A stretch of DNA of 64,000 bases from Parietichytrium sp. I65-24A (GCA_012862575.1 BLSF01000043.1:1-64000), one strand, 5' to 3'. Shown: positions 52,521 through 63,783, counted from the stretch's first letter. Numbers and translations: made by a program. The notes: generated by a model from the letters alone, not told the origin.

Positions 52521-55082
52521 TTAGTAACAGGTGTTCTTCTTGGTGTAATAATCGGACGAGAAGCGCTCGACTGTTTGCGATCCCTCGAACTGATCGCAAG
52601 TCCACCCCCAAGGCCCGCGGGACACCTTGCACAAGAGGCGGCACTCGTCCATCGAGAAATAGTCGGGGCAGTCGCAAATGTAGCTGAATTTGTCTGGGAT
52701 CGAGTACGCACCAATGTTATAGTTCGCAGTGACGTAGTACATGGCATTCACACAAAAATCGACTTTCGTGCGAACCTTCTTCTCTTCGTAACCATAATTG
52801 GACACTCTGGTTTCGATTGATGCGTCAAGGCCGGCCACGAGACCACTGTTGCACGCACAAGGTAATTCGCCCAAGTCAATCGTGAGTGGGAGGACGGTGT
52901 ACATGCTCTCACCATAGTACGACATAAGATCGTCCCATCTGTCGATGATGTAGTAGTCTGCACAGCTGCAGTCAAGATAGCACTCCTCCCTCGGGTAATT
53001 TGGCTGATTGGGGCGCTGGAACACCAAAGCGTACACCTTTGCGAGTTGGTAGTCGTCAAAGTAAACTGTGGCGCCTTGAAATACCTGCGGATGAGACGAG
53101 TTGACTCGAATCACATTTCTCCCGTCAGAAGTGCTGGTGTCTACTGGCTCGAAAAATACACTGACATTTGGGAAGGAACCAAGAGTTGGCATCACTGGCT
53201 TGATGACCCCCATGTCTACTCCGACGCGAACCTCAGGGCAGCGATTCAAGTATCCCGAGTCCTTGTAGTACTCCCCGTCCTTCGAATTTCCGCATTTGTC
53301 TCCCGACAACCGGATTGTCTGAGGCTGTACGAAGGTGTAGAGGCTGTTCAGGGCGTTTGATCCTCGGCTAGTGCAATTCGATTGAACGCACTGCACCATC
53401 TCCGAGACCAAGTCTTGAGGCAAGGTATTGGCAGGAGAGCTCCACTTGCGCTCAGCTTGGAAAAAATCTGAGCTGTCGAAGCCTGGAAGGTTAGCCTGCT
53501 TCAGCTGAAATCTCGTGTCAGTTGTGTTGGTTCCAAAGCACATATCCACTGAGGTTATGAATTCTTGGCCCAAGGCTCCGTTATCGACTTCGTAAATGTA
53601 TTTGTCTGTATGGGTGGAAACGTACCCAGGCGAGCAAGCACAAGGCACGATGTCCAGAGGGAGGATAAGGCGATTGGCCTTGACATCCTTGCTCTCGAAT
53701 TCAGAGTAAAGAGATATGTTGACGCACGACACTAACTTCTGGGAGTCATTCATGGCCAGCTCTATCTCCTCTGTCGTAGCGGGAAACATGTTCATTGCCT
53801 CTAGCAGATACGGGCCGACATCGGCTGGCTTCGTGAAGACGTGTGTGTATGCCAAGACGCGGCAAAAGTCGTTTGCTAGACAAATGTCCATCAAATCTAC
53901 GCAAGAGTCCGAGGAGGTGTCTGTCATTTCCATCAGGTGGTAATAGCGACTCTCGTTGACGATCCAATTCGCGAACCTCCCAAATTGGGATGTGGCGTTG
54001 AATGGAGGGTCCCTTGCATAAAAGCTGGACACCCAGCTCCACGACGTCACATTGGTCGAGTTATCGTACCCGTACAAGTTGTTCCACGCGAGGACATTTG
54101 GCGCGCAATCCGCGTCAAGATTACATTCCGCCCACGATTCGTAGTTGGCTTCGGCGTGCTCAATCAAACCCTCGCTTCCTTCGAGTTTGTCAGAGGAAGA
54201 ACCGATCTCACCTTTGTCGCAATGATCTTGAGACTCGACACACATAGAGTAGGCGTAGGTCTCTCCGAGTCCATCCCAGTCACGGTAGCAGTCAACTGCT
54301 TCTTCACAGCAAGGGGCGTCGGCGGTCGGCTGTAGGCCTACTGAAGAGCAAGCTTGAGTCATACGAGACAGACGGCGGCCATAGTCTATTTGTGACCATT
54401 GCATGCTGATAAAGCGGTCGGTGCAGGAGCAATCATCTTCGCACGGAATTGAATAGTCGAAATAGTCAATGCCACTCCGATTGTTGACGACAACATATCC
54501 GCGCAGCGGCTTTTCGGTACCGACGGGCGATTGGTAGGCTGTAATAGTGAGAAAGCCTTGACCGGAGATGGTTCCTGCGCCAACCAAGAACTCCAGCACG
54601 ATATCCCCAGACTCGGTCAGCAGGGAGGAATACCCAGACCCATAGTCAATTGGCTTGGAGAAATTGGCATCCGTGAGAAATCTATATCCAAGCTTGGGGA
54701 CCAATTTGAGATCGAGAAGTGCGTGTGCATAGGTGTCCTTGTCAATTTTGAGCCCAAGGTGAAAATCTCCCTCGGTAGTGTGCACAGACTGTTGAAAGCC
54801 ACAGAGGTAGTCATCCGGAATCTCGAAATACGCAGGCATATCAGATGTGACATTTGCAACCGCTTCATGGATGTATGCGTTCAGTTGGGCAGCTGCAGCA
54901 CAAGTTTCCGCGTACGCATTTTCCAGTCCAGGAACTGGTACCTGGATCAAATCTCCAGAAGTGTAAGTAGCCCAATCATCGTCAGGGACTGGGAAAACCA
55001 AGCTATAAGATGGCCAGTTTTGGCCTTGGGCCACACTTGCAAGTGCAGAAGCTGCAACTAATCCGAGCGCAGCGACCCTCAT
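52521..55082 (-). CDS. Large secreted cysteine-rich protein with internal repeats
   Basis: Protein of 853 aa, ATG 55082, signal peptide MRVAALGLVAASALASVAQG. Many cysteines and NxS/T sites point to an extracellular, disulfide-bonded glycoprotein. Two kinds of internal repeat are visible: C-x2-DCSC-x-D-(R/Y)-(F/Y)-I-x5-W (~211 and ~698), and LPL(D/T)I...PCAC(S/N)xG followed by an xxVDxC (~471 and ~727). No transmembrane segment or GPI-type tail is seen near the C-terminus, which ends KKNTCY. I do not recognise the family. Single exon. Confidence 0.78.
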   Translation of the reverse strand: MRVAALGLVAASALASVAQGQNWPSYSLVFPVPDDDWATYTSGDLIQVPVPGLENAYAETCAAAAQLNAYIHEAVANVTSDMPAYFEIPDDYLCGFQQSVHTTEGDFHLGLKIDKDTYAHALLDLKLVPKLGYRFLTDANFSKPIDYGSGYSSLLTESGDIVLEFLVGAGTISGQGFLTITAYQSPVGTEKPLRGYVVVNNRSGIDYFDYSIPCEDDCSCTDRFISMQWSQIDYGRRLSRMTQACSSVGLQPTADAPCCEEAVDCYRDWDGLGETYAYSMCVESQDHCDKGEIGSSSDKLEGSEGLIEHAEANYESWAECNLDADCAPNVLAWNNLYGYDNSTNVTSWSWVSSFYARDPPFNATSQFGRFANWIVNESRYYHLMEMTDTSSDSCVDLMDICLANDFCRVLAYTHVFTKPADVGPYLLEAMNMFPATTEEIELAMNDSQKLVSCVNISLYSEFESKDVKANRLILPLDIVPCACSPGYVSTHTDKYIYEVDNGALGQEFITSVDMCFGTNTTDTRFQLKQANLPGFDSSDFFQAERKWSSPANTLPQDLVSEMVQCVQSNCTSRGSNALNSLYTFVQPQTIRLSGDKCGNSKDGEYYKDSGYLNRCPEVRVGVDMGVIKPVMPTLGSFPNVSVFFEPVDTSTSDGRNVIRVNSSHPQVFQGATVYFDDYQLAKVYALVFQRPNQPNYPREECYLDCSCADYYIIDRWDDLMSYYGESMYTVLPLTIDLGELPCACNSGLVAGLDASIETRVSNYGYEEKKVRTKVDFCVNAMYYVTANYNIGAYSIPDKFSYICDCPDYFSMDECRLLCKVSRGPWGWTCDQFEGSQTVERFSSDYYTKKNTCY

Positions 55083-55826
55083 TCTCGACGCTGCCTCCTC
55101 GACCGACTGATTCCACTACTCTTCCTGCCAAACGAGTTTTCTTGCTTGCAGATGACCACGTCAGCTCGCGATACTCGACCACAAGGCTGTGCGGAGACGT
55201 CAAGGTCCTGACTGTCTGCGAGAGACGGCCGCCTTGCCAACGTTTTGGATTTGGTCGGCCAAACACCAGATGTATCCATCTATCCATCTATCCCAGAGGC
55301 TCCCAACTGATCTTAACGCACAAATACCACTACCGCGACAGTTGTAACCAAGTTGTATAAGTGACCATGCCAGGACGAAGCTAGAGCTACTTACTTAGCT
55401 TGGACTCACTCTCACATACCGGTACCGGTACTCTAACTCTAACTCTAACTCAGACTCAGACTTTGCGAGTGCAATAGTGGGGAAACAAACTAACGTTCAA
55501 CGTCAAATTGGTCGTGAGATCCATCAGCATGCTCAATTCCTCACAGAGCTTCTTATACTTTTGAAGGAGGTTGTCCCGCTGATCCTTCTTCTCTCTTTCC
55601 TGCCAGTCGCTCACATTCGTTAGTCCGAGTTTTGCGCTTTCTTTGCGCTTTGCAAATCTAACTGCAACGAGCTTCCTTCACACCTACACTCGCAGTCGGC
55701 AAGCACCGGTCGACTGAGGAAGGGTGCTAAGAATTGTCTCGCGAAAAGCTCTCCGAGCTACTTGAATTCGCGTCCAACTTCGCGTTCCCAGGCTATACTG
55801 GTACCTGAGTGACGAGTAAATGAGTG

Positions 55827-55892
55827 CGAGAGAGAGAGAAAGAGAAAGAGAAAGAGAAAGAGAAAGAGAAAGAGAGAGAGAGAGAGAGAGAG
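55827..55892. repeat. GAGAAA/GA microsatellite
   Basis: A 66-base purine-only run: six GAGAAA-type units flanked by GA dinucleotides. Polypurine tracts of this kind can form triplex DNA and are length-variable. Confidence 0.95.
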
Positions 55893-56782
55893 TCCCAAGC
55901 AAGCGCAACTGATTTGCAGTACAGTTGCCACAGCGACTGTTGAAAGCAAAAGTCGGGCTACTTTTGACTCTTGTAAAGTAGAAGGCAGCAGAAAACAAAA
56001 GGACAAGTTATAACTGATTGAATTGCCAATTCACAACGTTAACAATGTTCATTGAAGGCGAAGATGGAGATGACGAGGAAGATGAACGTTAAATTTGCAG
56101 TGTAGACAAGTTACCGGTCGCGGTAGTAACGGTTTCCAACTGTGAAGGTCTTTGTCTTGATAGCCCGAGGCGAGAGAGAACAAACGTTGCCGGACAAGAT
56201 GGCTCGGTGTTGGAAGCGAGCTCATGCTTCCTTGTATGTTGCCTTTCTTCCTTTCTTGCAATCTTACCCTTCTTCCAAACGGTGAAGTGACAGCTGCGAG
56301 CGCCTGCGAAAACAGTCAAATCATCGCCAAGCGCAGATTGCGAGAGATGCTAGTACCACTCGTAAGTTTATCGGCCGGGTGTTTCCTGTTTTTGGGAACA
56401 GGAACGCTTGCAAAAGCCGCGCATCTGAGCAGGAAGCGTGGAAAGCGTGGACAGCTGAGAAGAACGGGCTGGCGAAAGTGTGACGGGTGGAAGTGTAGTT
56501 AAAATGCTTTCCCTGTACAGTGGGCACTGGACAGCCCATCAAGGAAGAAAGTTAGAAGAGTTCGAACGGCACATAGATTCGTCGTTTTCTCTCAGACGAT
56601 GTTTGCTTATGAATCCAGGAGGGGTACTAGCTTGATTTGACTCGCAGGCGGTAGAGGCTCGTTGAGCATTGGTAGAATGTCTCGATGCTGTTGCTGCGGA
56701 GAGGAGGAGGGGATGGCGTCGCTCGATCGAGTTCGGGAAAGGTGAGAAGCCTGGCATGTGAGTTGGAAAGCCTTTCATAAAC

Positions 56783-56806
56783 CTCTCTCTCTCTCTCTCT
56801 CTCTCT
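56783..56806. repeat. CT dinucleotide microsatellite
   Basis: Twelve CT units in a row. Confidence 0.95.
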
Positions 56807-58343
56807 GTCTGCCTGTCTTTCTCTCTTGCGTGTGTGGGCCTATGTGGCCGTGGAGCTCTCGGTTTCGAGCTAAAACCTTCGCGAATTCTGCAGATCGTTG
56901 GAGGTGCCAAGAAAGTTGGGACTACCAAGACTCTCTCGGTCGCCAGCGGTTTTTGATAGTTCATCTTCACAGCGACAACTGTCGCGGACTCTCTCGTTCC
57001 CCCTTGTTTTCCCATTTCTCAATCAATGAACATGAACAATGAGCGTAGGTTACAGTAGAAAACGGATGTACGAAAGGAAACCTTGCAACTTGTGCTCTCC
57101 TGAAGAAGCATTCTTTGTTGCTATTTTATAAAGTCAGCTAGTTGTTGTGTCAAATGGGAACTGACTGAGAGTGAAGACCAAATGAAATCTTGAAACCGGG
57201 GGTGTTTCGTGCGAGGCTCTGTGGTGTACTCAGCACCTTTTTTCCTCACTGGCCACTAGCTTGACAACTGACAGAGGGATTGCAAAGTCAATGGCAGTGG
57301 CAATGAGTTTGCACTTTCACAGTTCAGCTCCAGCGTTCGTTGGTTGAATGGCTCTCGGTGCGAGACTTGCTAGACGCCCCAAAAGAAGGAAAGAAGGGCC
57401 GATTGATTCGAAGGGACGCGGTCATTCGTTCTGGATTGCAGGCCATTATGACCCTCAAGGTCTCTTGCATTGCGTGCTCACTCGCTGCACTTCGTCGGGC
57501 GAGTTTCCCGTTGACGAATGGCCAAACTTTGATTTACAGTTAAAATAAAACTCCGGCGAAGTAAGACCCGCTCCTCAAAAGTACAATCCGCTGATGCAAA
57601 AGTTACGAAATTCAAGATCCAGCGCTTTGGAAATGCTCGCGCACATGCACATGCACAATGCACATGTGATGGTGTACTCACAGTCAGCGCTACCAGTTCC
57701 GCCGCTGCACTCGGCGATCCTTCTTTTGATTAATTTACAGTTAATTGACAAGACGTTTTTGCGGTAAGCAGTGAGCAGTGATTGGAGATGATTGGAGCTA
57801 ACGGATGGTGCAAACTCTTTTGATAATGGAATCTTGAAAAGTTGGGAATGACAAGAGGTGCCTGAGATTTCCAATTTTGGCAAGAAAAGGCTTGCCAAAG
57901 TACTTCTTCCGGAACAAGGCTAATAATTTTGCAAACCAAGCTCGTTTCTTCTCCTCTGTTGCAGTTCAGAACTCAGAACAGATTTGATTTTTATTTCACA
58001 GTCAATTGACCTTTCACAACGCCACGAGAGAACCATTCACTTGTCCCAGCGTAGACCTCACTCACCGGAAAGTGTAGCAGTGATAACGGTCGACGATAAT
58101 AGATGAAAACTCTTATGCTTATCGGCTCTCCAAATTTCGCGCGATTCGCGGAAACAATGTCCCACGCGGCCATGCGATGCCAGAGACAGCACGAACAGCG
58201 TAGAAACAAAGTGTGAGAAATGTACTGCTGGTGCTCAAAGCAAGCTGTCCCGACTTGAGGTGTACGCACGTTGGTACCGCTGGTGATTCAGCTGTGATGC
58301 ATGGAACTCTAAAGAAAATTCTTGCCATTAAGTGGTTTCCTAA

Positions 58344-58406
58344 GAAAGAAAAAGTCGGTGAAACTCGATGCATTGAAAGAAAGAGTCGGTGAAACTCGAT
58401 GCATTG
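58344..58406. repeat. 31-bp tandem duplication, two copies
   Basis: The unit AAAGAAAGAGTCGGTGAAAC plus CTCGATGCATTG-type continuation occurs twice back to back, differing by one A. Confidence 0.85.
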
Positions 58407-59769
58407 ACAGTCAAGCTATCCCGGACCAGAGATCCGAAAGTTGCCGCTCGCTGCGGCCAGCAGTAATCGAGCTCAAATCCACAGTTTCTCAGCTTCCAAG
58501 AACATAATTCATTCAACGCTTCGACAACCTTCTCCCGATCCGGGTACCCGTGGCTGAGCACGGTGACTAGATCTGTCTTTTAAGGCGCGTAACAAACGCT
58601 TCTTGTCGGTTGTGCTTTGCAACATTCACATGGCATGCAAAAGCCTCACGCAACAGTTTGGAAATGTTTGTTGGATCTTCTCTCAGCCTGTGACAACGAA
58701 TAGTCGAAACGCAATTCGAAACCTCGTCGAATCTGACAGAAAAGCGGCGTGAAACTCCCAAGTCATAAAATCATATTTCACAGGAGCATGCCAATCAGAA
58801 TTCAGGTTTTACTGTCAATTTTAACTTCAAAATCCTCAATGCGAACGAAACACCCGGACCCACATGGCATGTCTTTGCTCCACGAAATCAAGTTGGGTCT
58901 CAGGCGTTGACCGTGATGTAGCGGTTTCACGCAAGACAGATACATTCATTGCACATTTTCTTTCCTTCAAAGTATTTTGGATTGAGCTACTGTGCCATCT
59001 GTCTAATTTCCAAAAGCTCCAAAACACAAACAAACGCACACGACATGGACGTCTTTACTGGCATGCACAATTTGCCTACGGGCTCGGCCGCACCACTTGT
59101 GCTCGTCTGATGGACTCGTATTTCAATGAAATTTGAGTTTTTCGGATGAACGGGCTTAATTAACTTTGGGTAAGGCTCAGAACAGTAGTAAGGCATTTTT
59201 TGATGCCAGTAGTGATCGATGATGGCTTCGGGGGAGTACGAAGCATGGCCCATGTAGCCCATGTGATCTAAATCTTCGCGTTCATGGCACATACAGCGCT
59301 GACTGCGAGTGCCATCACAAACTTGTCTTGTTACTATACCCTCAAGTACTAGTACCGGTACCAGCCTCCTGATCCTCCTGATCCTCGAGTATCCCAGCAG
59401 GTGGAACACGGCCGCCTCTCTTAAAACATACTTCGCAACGACTACGCCCATCTACATCGAATGGGTAGTCTAGTTAAAGTGCGCCTGCAGCGCCGCGAGG
59501 TGGACAGCTTGTGGCCTGCGAAGACATTGTATAAGACGCGGTGTTCCACATGCAAGTGGCACAGCGCGGACAAATAGGGCCTGGAATGAGTACGGCGGAG
59601 AGTTGCGGGGTTGGAGCGCGGTATTGAGCTGCTGGATGTCCACGGAATTGTGCGAAAAGATCATTTTGATTTTGCGTTTGGTCTTGTAGTTGTCATAGTT
59701 GTCATTGTGGTTGGTGTTGTTGGTGCTGAAAGAGCTCGCGAGCTGTTGGAGCTGTTGGAGCTGGAGGAG

Positions 59770-61200
59770 ATGGAACGCAACGATGTTCGAGGGATGTACA
59801 CTGTGATTAATGGACATGATCATCGCAGGCAGTTGTGGCTCAAGCGGCAAAGCTCCCGTCGCGCGGCGATCATTGCAGAGAAGAGGGCGGCCTTGGTCGC
59901 AGGGGCGGAACAGGAGGATGGCCACAGCAAACGATGGAATCGTGTCGACCAGTTCAGTTCGGGGAACACGTCCTTTGCTCAAGCGGAGAAAGGTCCTTCG
60001 ACGCCTGCTTCTTCTGCTTCCCCGGAGCAATGCTTCTCGACCACGCAATCCGGCACTAAGACGGGCCAGACCAAGCACGGGCGAAACGACAAGATGCGCT
60101 GGAAGGAGCAGGAGCGGCTGTACGCCTCGCTGATGCAGCGGCCCGAATGGATGGTGCAGCCGCCTTCAGATCTTGGTCCGAACCGCTGGCTCGTGCGGCC
60201 GAGGCCGGACGGCAAGGCGTGTCTTGTGGTGGCGTCTCGGGGGCGAACTGTGGCAAGAGCTAGGAGCGGGCGACTCATGATGGCTCCCTTCCAGTCAGCT
60301 ATGCCAAACGGATCATTCGCGAGGCGGAACGTAAAGGACGAGATTTCTATCTTCGAGTGCGTATTCTACGAGCAGGCCAAGGTGTTCTACGTCATAGACG
60401 TTCTTCGATGGAAAGGAAGGGATATGTGCAGCGCGTCGGCGGAATTCCGGGCATTCTGGGCTCAGAGTAAACTGTTCGAGGTTCCCGAATTTGAGCACGC
60501 GAATGCGGCCGCGGGGCGCGATTTTGCATTCAAGCCTGTGCCCACCCTTGTGTGCGACCTGAGTGGTTTGGAAAGCGCTTATGCGACTGATTTTGGCTTT
60601 GTCAAGGACGGTCTCTTGTTCTATGAGAAGGAGGGGCACTACAATCCTGGCTTGACGCCACTCGTTCTTTCTTGGAAGGACGACAAAACTTCAAAGTACA
60701 CTGTAGACACGCCCGACGGTGTCAACGCTTACCCGTTCCAAACCTGTGTGTTGCGCTTGGACCCCGACAACCCTGGCGCCCTGCGCGCAGAAGGTGGGGA
60801 TTTGGTCTACAATATGGAATTGCCCACCTTATCGCAAGCGGGGCTGAAAGGCGGCGACGCCGCTCGCTTCGTCGTAAAGGGCAAGGTAAATCTCTCGAAT
60901 CCAAACCTGGAGACTAAAATGGACCAAGACTCTTTGAGTTGTGCGCCAACTCACGATTATGAAATGGACGATGGTGATAATGATGATGGTTATGATATTA
61001 GTGTAGAAGAAGCGCAGAGTGGTTTGGACACGGAGGGAGACTCTGAACAGCGTATTTGGATCGAGCAACTGGCTTACCACGAACCTGTGTCGGCCAGGAG
61101 CCGCCTGGACTCTAGTTGCCGCATTGCTTTTCAATACAGAATGCGCCATGATCCGCTCAGGATTGCCACCATCGCTGAGCAGGTGAGTCGTTATGTTTGA
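59770..61200 (+). CDS. SNUPN: Snurportin-1 (m3G-cap snRNP import adaptor)
   Basis: Protein of 476 aa from ATG 59770; a second ATG at 59794 is also possible. The frame extends upstream to a TTG, but that part is a GTT-rich repeat. Residues ~15-60 are Arg/Lys-rich and IBB-like (HRRQLWLKRQSSRRAA), for importin-beta binding. Residues ~125-320 follow snurportin closely: PSDLGPNRWLVRPRPDGKACLVVASRG, then YVIDVLRWKG (W214) and DGLLFYEKEGHYNPGLTPLVL, the m3G-cap-binding fold. It should bring capped spliceosomal snRNPs into the nucleus. The acidic tail is longer than in animals. The last codons contain CAG-GTGAGT (61183), a possible splice donor, so the true C-terminus may differ. Confidence 0.92.
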   Translation: MERNDVRGMYTVINGHDHRRQLWLKRQSSRRAAIIAEKRAALVAGAEQEDGHSKRWNRVDQFSSGNTSFAQAEKGPSTPASSASPEQCFSTTQSGTKTGQTKHGRNDKMRWKEQERLYASLMQRPEWMVQPPSDLGPNRWLVRPRPDGKACLVVASRGRTVARARSGRLMMAPFQSAMPNGSFARRNVKDEISIFECVFYEQAKVFYVIDVLRWKGRDMCSASAEFRAFWAQSKLFEVPEFEHANAAAGRDFAFKPVPTLVCDLSGLESAYATDFGFVKDGLLFYEKEGHYNPGLTPLVLSWKDDKTSKYTVDTPDGVNAYPFQTCVLRLDPDNPGALRAEGGDLVYNMELPTLSQAGLKGGDAARFVVKGKVNLSNPNLETKMDQDSLSCAPTHDYEMDDGDNDDGYDISVEEAQSGLDTEGDSEQRIWIEQLAYHEPVSARSRLDSSCRIAFQYRMRHDPLRIATIAEQVSRYV

Positions 61201-61314
61201 ACGGGGAGACTGGTCTCGGGTAAAATAGTTGGACACAATTCTGTTTTATTTATTCAATTGTCGATATTTCAATGTTGTTTCGGAAAGAGAGAGAGAGCAA
61301 AGAAGCGCATATTG

Positions 61315-63783
61315 TTACAGAGATATACTCGCCAGTTTGTCGGTGAATTTTTGCATTTTGGCGTGCAAGTTGTCCGCATCGCGCTTCGTCCTCGCGACCT
61401 GCGCAATAGCTGGCGAATCGACAAGTTTCCCCAGCGCTACTGACAAGTCTCGAAAACCTTTGAGGCATCGCAGGCACTTGGCCACCCTCTCCTCGCGAGA
61501 AACGTCCACATTCCCTCTCGCCGAGCTCGACCCTCCGCGATTGTAGTGATAGTCCAGTGTGGAAAAGATGATCTCCGAGAAGCTATCAAAGAGGAATTTT
61601 GACGTTCCCAAGGAAAGCTTGATGTGGTCCTCGAAATGCGACTCCGCCAATAGCGTCAACGACGGGAGCGCAGCTGCGCAGACGTCCAAGGTGGCCACTT
61701 GCCCGCTTCTTAGGTTTGCAAATCTAAGTACATCGTATGATATTGACTCATTGTCCAGATGGTCGACGTATTCGAGCGCCTCCACAGTGTCACCAGCACT
61801 CCAGAGTGACAAGACGTGCTCAATTTCCTCCAAGCGCTCCTGCATGACTGTCTGGAACTTGGCGTGCCCGACAAGCACTTCCTCTGCAATGCCAGTCTTC
61901 ATTTCGGCGCGAATAGTTTTGGACTTGATCTGGCCGCTGTTTGGGCGCAGCATAAATTCTGATATGCTCAAGTCCAAAGGGCAATCTCTTGCTGCAAGAG
62001 ATCCAAACACAGAGCGAGCAGATGGCGCTGCAGCCGTTGGCTCTTTGCTTTTCCGCGATGAGCGGGGCGGATCAGAGTTCTCCACACTAGCTTTTCGCTC
62101 TCTGGCATCGTCGTCCTCCACAGTAGCGATGTGCGGGCGTGAGCTGGACCTTTCGACAGTTGGCGTGGACGCAGTGTTATTGCTAAAGACTGGGGTAGCG
62201 CCTTTTCGCGGCGGCCGCCTCACTCTTTTTTCTGTCTTTTTTTGCGGCTGCTCCGTCGGGGAACTTTGGTTCTGACTAGCGCTTCCCAACTCCATCGATG
62301 ACCGAGGGCGGGCAGGGGAAGTCTCTTGCCTTTTCTCGCCAATAGAAAACGCAGTCTTGGGTTTGACGGTCTCTTGACCGTATACTTTCTCTTCTTCAAT
62401 TGTATGAAAGACCTGTGCATCGTTGTGAGTTTCCGAATCCGAGGACACGTCCTCGGCAGGGTCCTTTGATTCGTCAGGCTCAAAGTCGTTTTCGTAGTCT
62501 TCCTCCGCGGCATTCGTTATGTGGCCGCTCCGTTTTGATACTGGGCTGTGCTGCACTCTGTTGCTGCTCTGGAAGGCCTGGTTTTCTTTCACGTCCAAAT
62601 TATTGCCCGTCGCCTCCGATGGCCTCTCCCGTCTCTGCTGAGCCTTCCCCACGCCAGCGCGGGGAGAGTGTCGCTCTTCGTCATCCTCGCTGTAGAGCTC
62701 ATTCTGGTAATCTACGTTCTCGTCATCTTCGTCGTCCTCGTCGCCATCTTCCACTTGCTCTTTTTTCCTCCTCCTTCTCTGCGAATCAGTCTGCGTGAGG
62801 GTAGTGAGGTTGACGCTCCAAATATTGACCATGCTCTTGTCTTTAAAAGAGCACGCAAGAAGCCTCTGATCACCGTGCTTGTCTTTGGATATGTGCGCGT
62901 CTGCGATGACTCCCCAGTCCACTTGCTCAGAAGCCACACAGCGGCATGGTTGCCAGCGCCAGACTTTAACGCCGGCATCGGTGGCCGAGACGAGGCTGTG
63001 TTTGAGTCTCCTGTCGTCCAAGCCGCCCTGGCTCTGACCCAGAAAGGTAATGTTCCTGACTGCGTTTCCGTTTTCCGACGGTGTGCTGCCCACCACGCGA
63101 AAGTTCTCCAGGTCAAAGTACTTGACTGTGCCGTCCTCCGAGGAGCTCGCGAGCCAGAACTCATCCGGATGAAACTTGGCCGACGTGATGGGGCCCTTGT
63201 GACTCGCAAACTCGTGCAGCTCCTTGCCGCTCTGTAGGTCCCACAGCCGCACGGTGCCGTCATCGCTGCCGCTCGCCACCCATCTTCCATCCGGGCTAAA
63301 CTCCGTGCACGACACCCTGTCCGTATGCCCGAGAAACGACCTGAGGCAGCTCTTGCTGCGAATATCCCACAGTTTGACGTTCCCGTCAGCCGCCCCGGAG
63401 ACCACCATGTTGCCTAGCGGATGAAAACTGAGCGCCGTGCACGCCGACCGATGCCCCGACAGCCTGCACCGCGTCCTGCCTTCCGCGTTCAGCGCGAACA
63501 GATGCACGCTTCCGCTCTTCGACCCCGTGGCGAGCACATTCTCCTCCGGGTCGAAGCACAAGCTATTCACCGCCTGCTTGGCCGCCTTGATGCTCAGCAG
63601 GCACGAGGGCCTGCCCACGCGCCATAGGTTCACCTTCTGGTCTGCCCCGCCGGTCGCCACGATCTGCCCGGACGCTGGCCCGATACGGACCACGTTCACA
63701 CCTTCCGCGTGCGCCACCAGACTCTGCACCTTTATCGCCTGACCCTCCATCGCCGCGCACCCTCCGTCGATGCCCCGTTTCAT
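61315..63783 (-). CDS. KATNB1: Katanin p80 subunit (WD40 + con80)
   Basis: Protein of 822 aa, ATG 63783. Six WD40 repeats fill ~20-310 (for example ATGGADQKVNLWRV, VSGAADGNVKLWDIRS, ASGSDDGTVRLWDLQS), the propeller that targets the katanin complex. A long acidic, Ser-rich, basic-patch linker (~325-640) follows, then the con80 domain (~655-815, AEEVLVGHAKFQTVMQERLEEIEHVL), which binds the p60 AAA ATPase. Together they sever microtubules, typically at spindle, basal body or cilium. Tail-to-tail with snurportin, 114 bp apart. Single exon. Confidence 0.95.
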   Translation of the reverse strand: MKRGIDGGCAAMEGQAIKVQSLVAHAEGVNVVRIGPASGQIVATGGADQKVNLWRVGRPSCLLSIKAAKQAVNSLCFDPEENVLATGSKSGSVHLFALNAEGRTRCRLSGHRSACTALSFHPLGNMVVSGAADGNVKLWDIRSKSCLRSFLGHTDRVSCTEFSPDGRWVASGSDDGTVRLWDLQSGKELHEFASHKGPITSAKFHPDEFWLASSSEDGTVKYFDLENFRVVGSTPSENGNAVRNITFLGQSQGGLDDRRLKHSLVSATDAGVKVWRWQPCRCVASEQVDWGVIADAHISKDKHGDQRLLACSFKDKSMVNIWSVNLTTLTQTDSQRRRRKKEQVEDGDEDDEDDENVDYQNELYSEDDEERHSPRAGVGKAQQRRERPSEATGNNLDVKENQAFQSSNRVQHSPVSKRSGHITNAAEEDYENDFEPDESKDPAEDVSSDSETHNDAQVFHTIEEEKVYGQETVKPKTAFSIGEKRQETSPARPRSSMELGSASQNQSSPTEQPQKKTEKRVRRPPRKGATPVFSNNTASTPTVERSSSRPHIATVEDDDARERKASVENSDPPRSSRKSKEPTAAAPSARSVFGSLAARDCPLDLSISEFMLRPNSGQIKSKTIRAEMKTGIAEEVLVGHAKFQTVMQERLEEIEHVLSLWSAGDTVEALEYVDHLDNESISYDVLRFANLRSGQVATLDVCAAALPSLTLLAESHFEDHIKLSLGTSKFLFDSFSEIIFSTLDYHYNRGGSSSARGNVDVSREERVAKCLRCLKGFRDLSVALGKLVDSPAIAQVARTKRDADNLHAKMQKFTDKLASISL

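Larger units (their letters stand above)
55083..59769. other. 4.7-kb gene-poor region with microsatellites
   Basis: No well-supported gene. Simple repeats: (CTCTAA)n near 55433-55465, GAGAAA/GA at 55827-55892, CT at 56783-56806, a 31-bp tandem duplication at 58344-58406. TCACAGTCA/TTACAGTTA motifs lie at 57534, 57678, 57735 and 57996. One ATG frame at 57348-57548 (66 aa) is protein-like (WIAGHYDPQGLLHC...EFPVDEWPNFDLQLK) but unrecognised and could be a relic. Confidence 0.5.

Noticed and set aside
55433-55465. CTCTAA-type repeat as a telomere relic
   Set aside because: The unit is not a TTAGGG-type telomere repeat and only about four copies exist.
59611-59769. N-terminal extension of snurportin with a hydrophobic VVVIVVIVVGVVG stretch
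   Set aside because: It needs a TTG start and the hydrophobic run is translated from a GTT-type simple repeat; the IBB-like region follows the later ATG.
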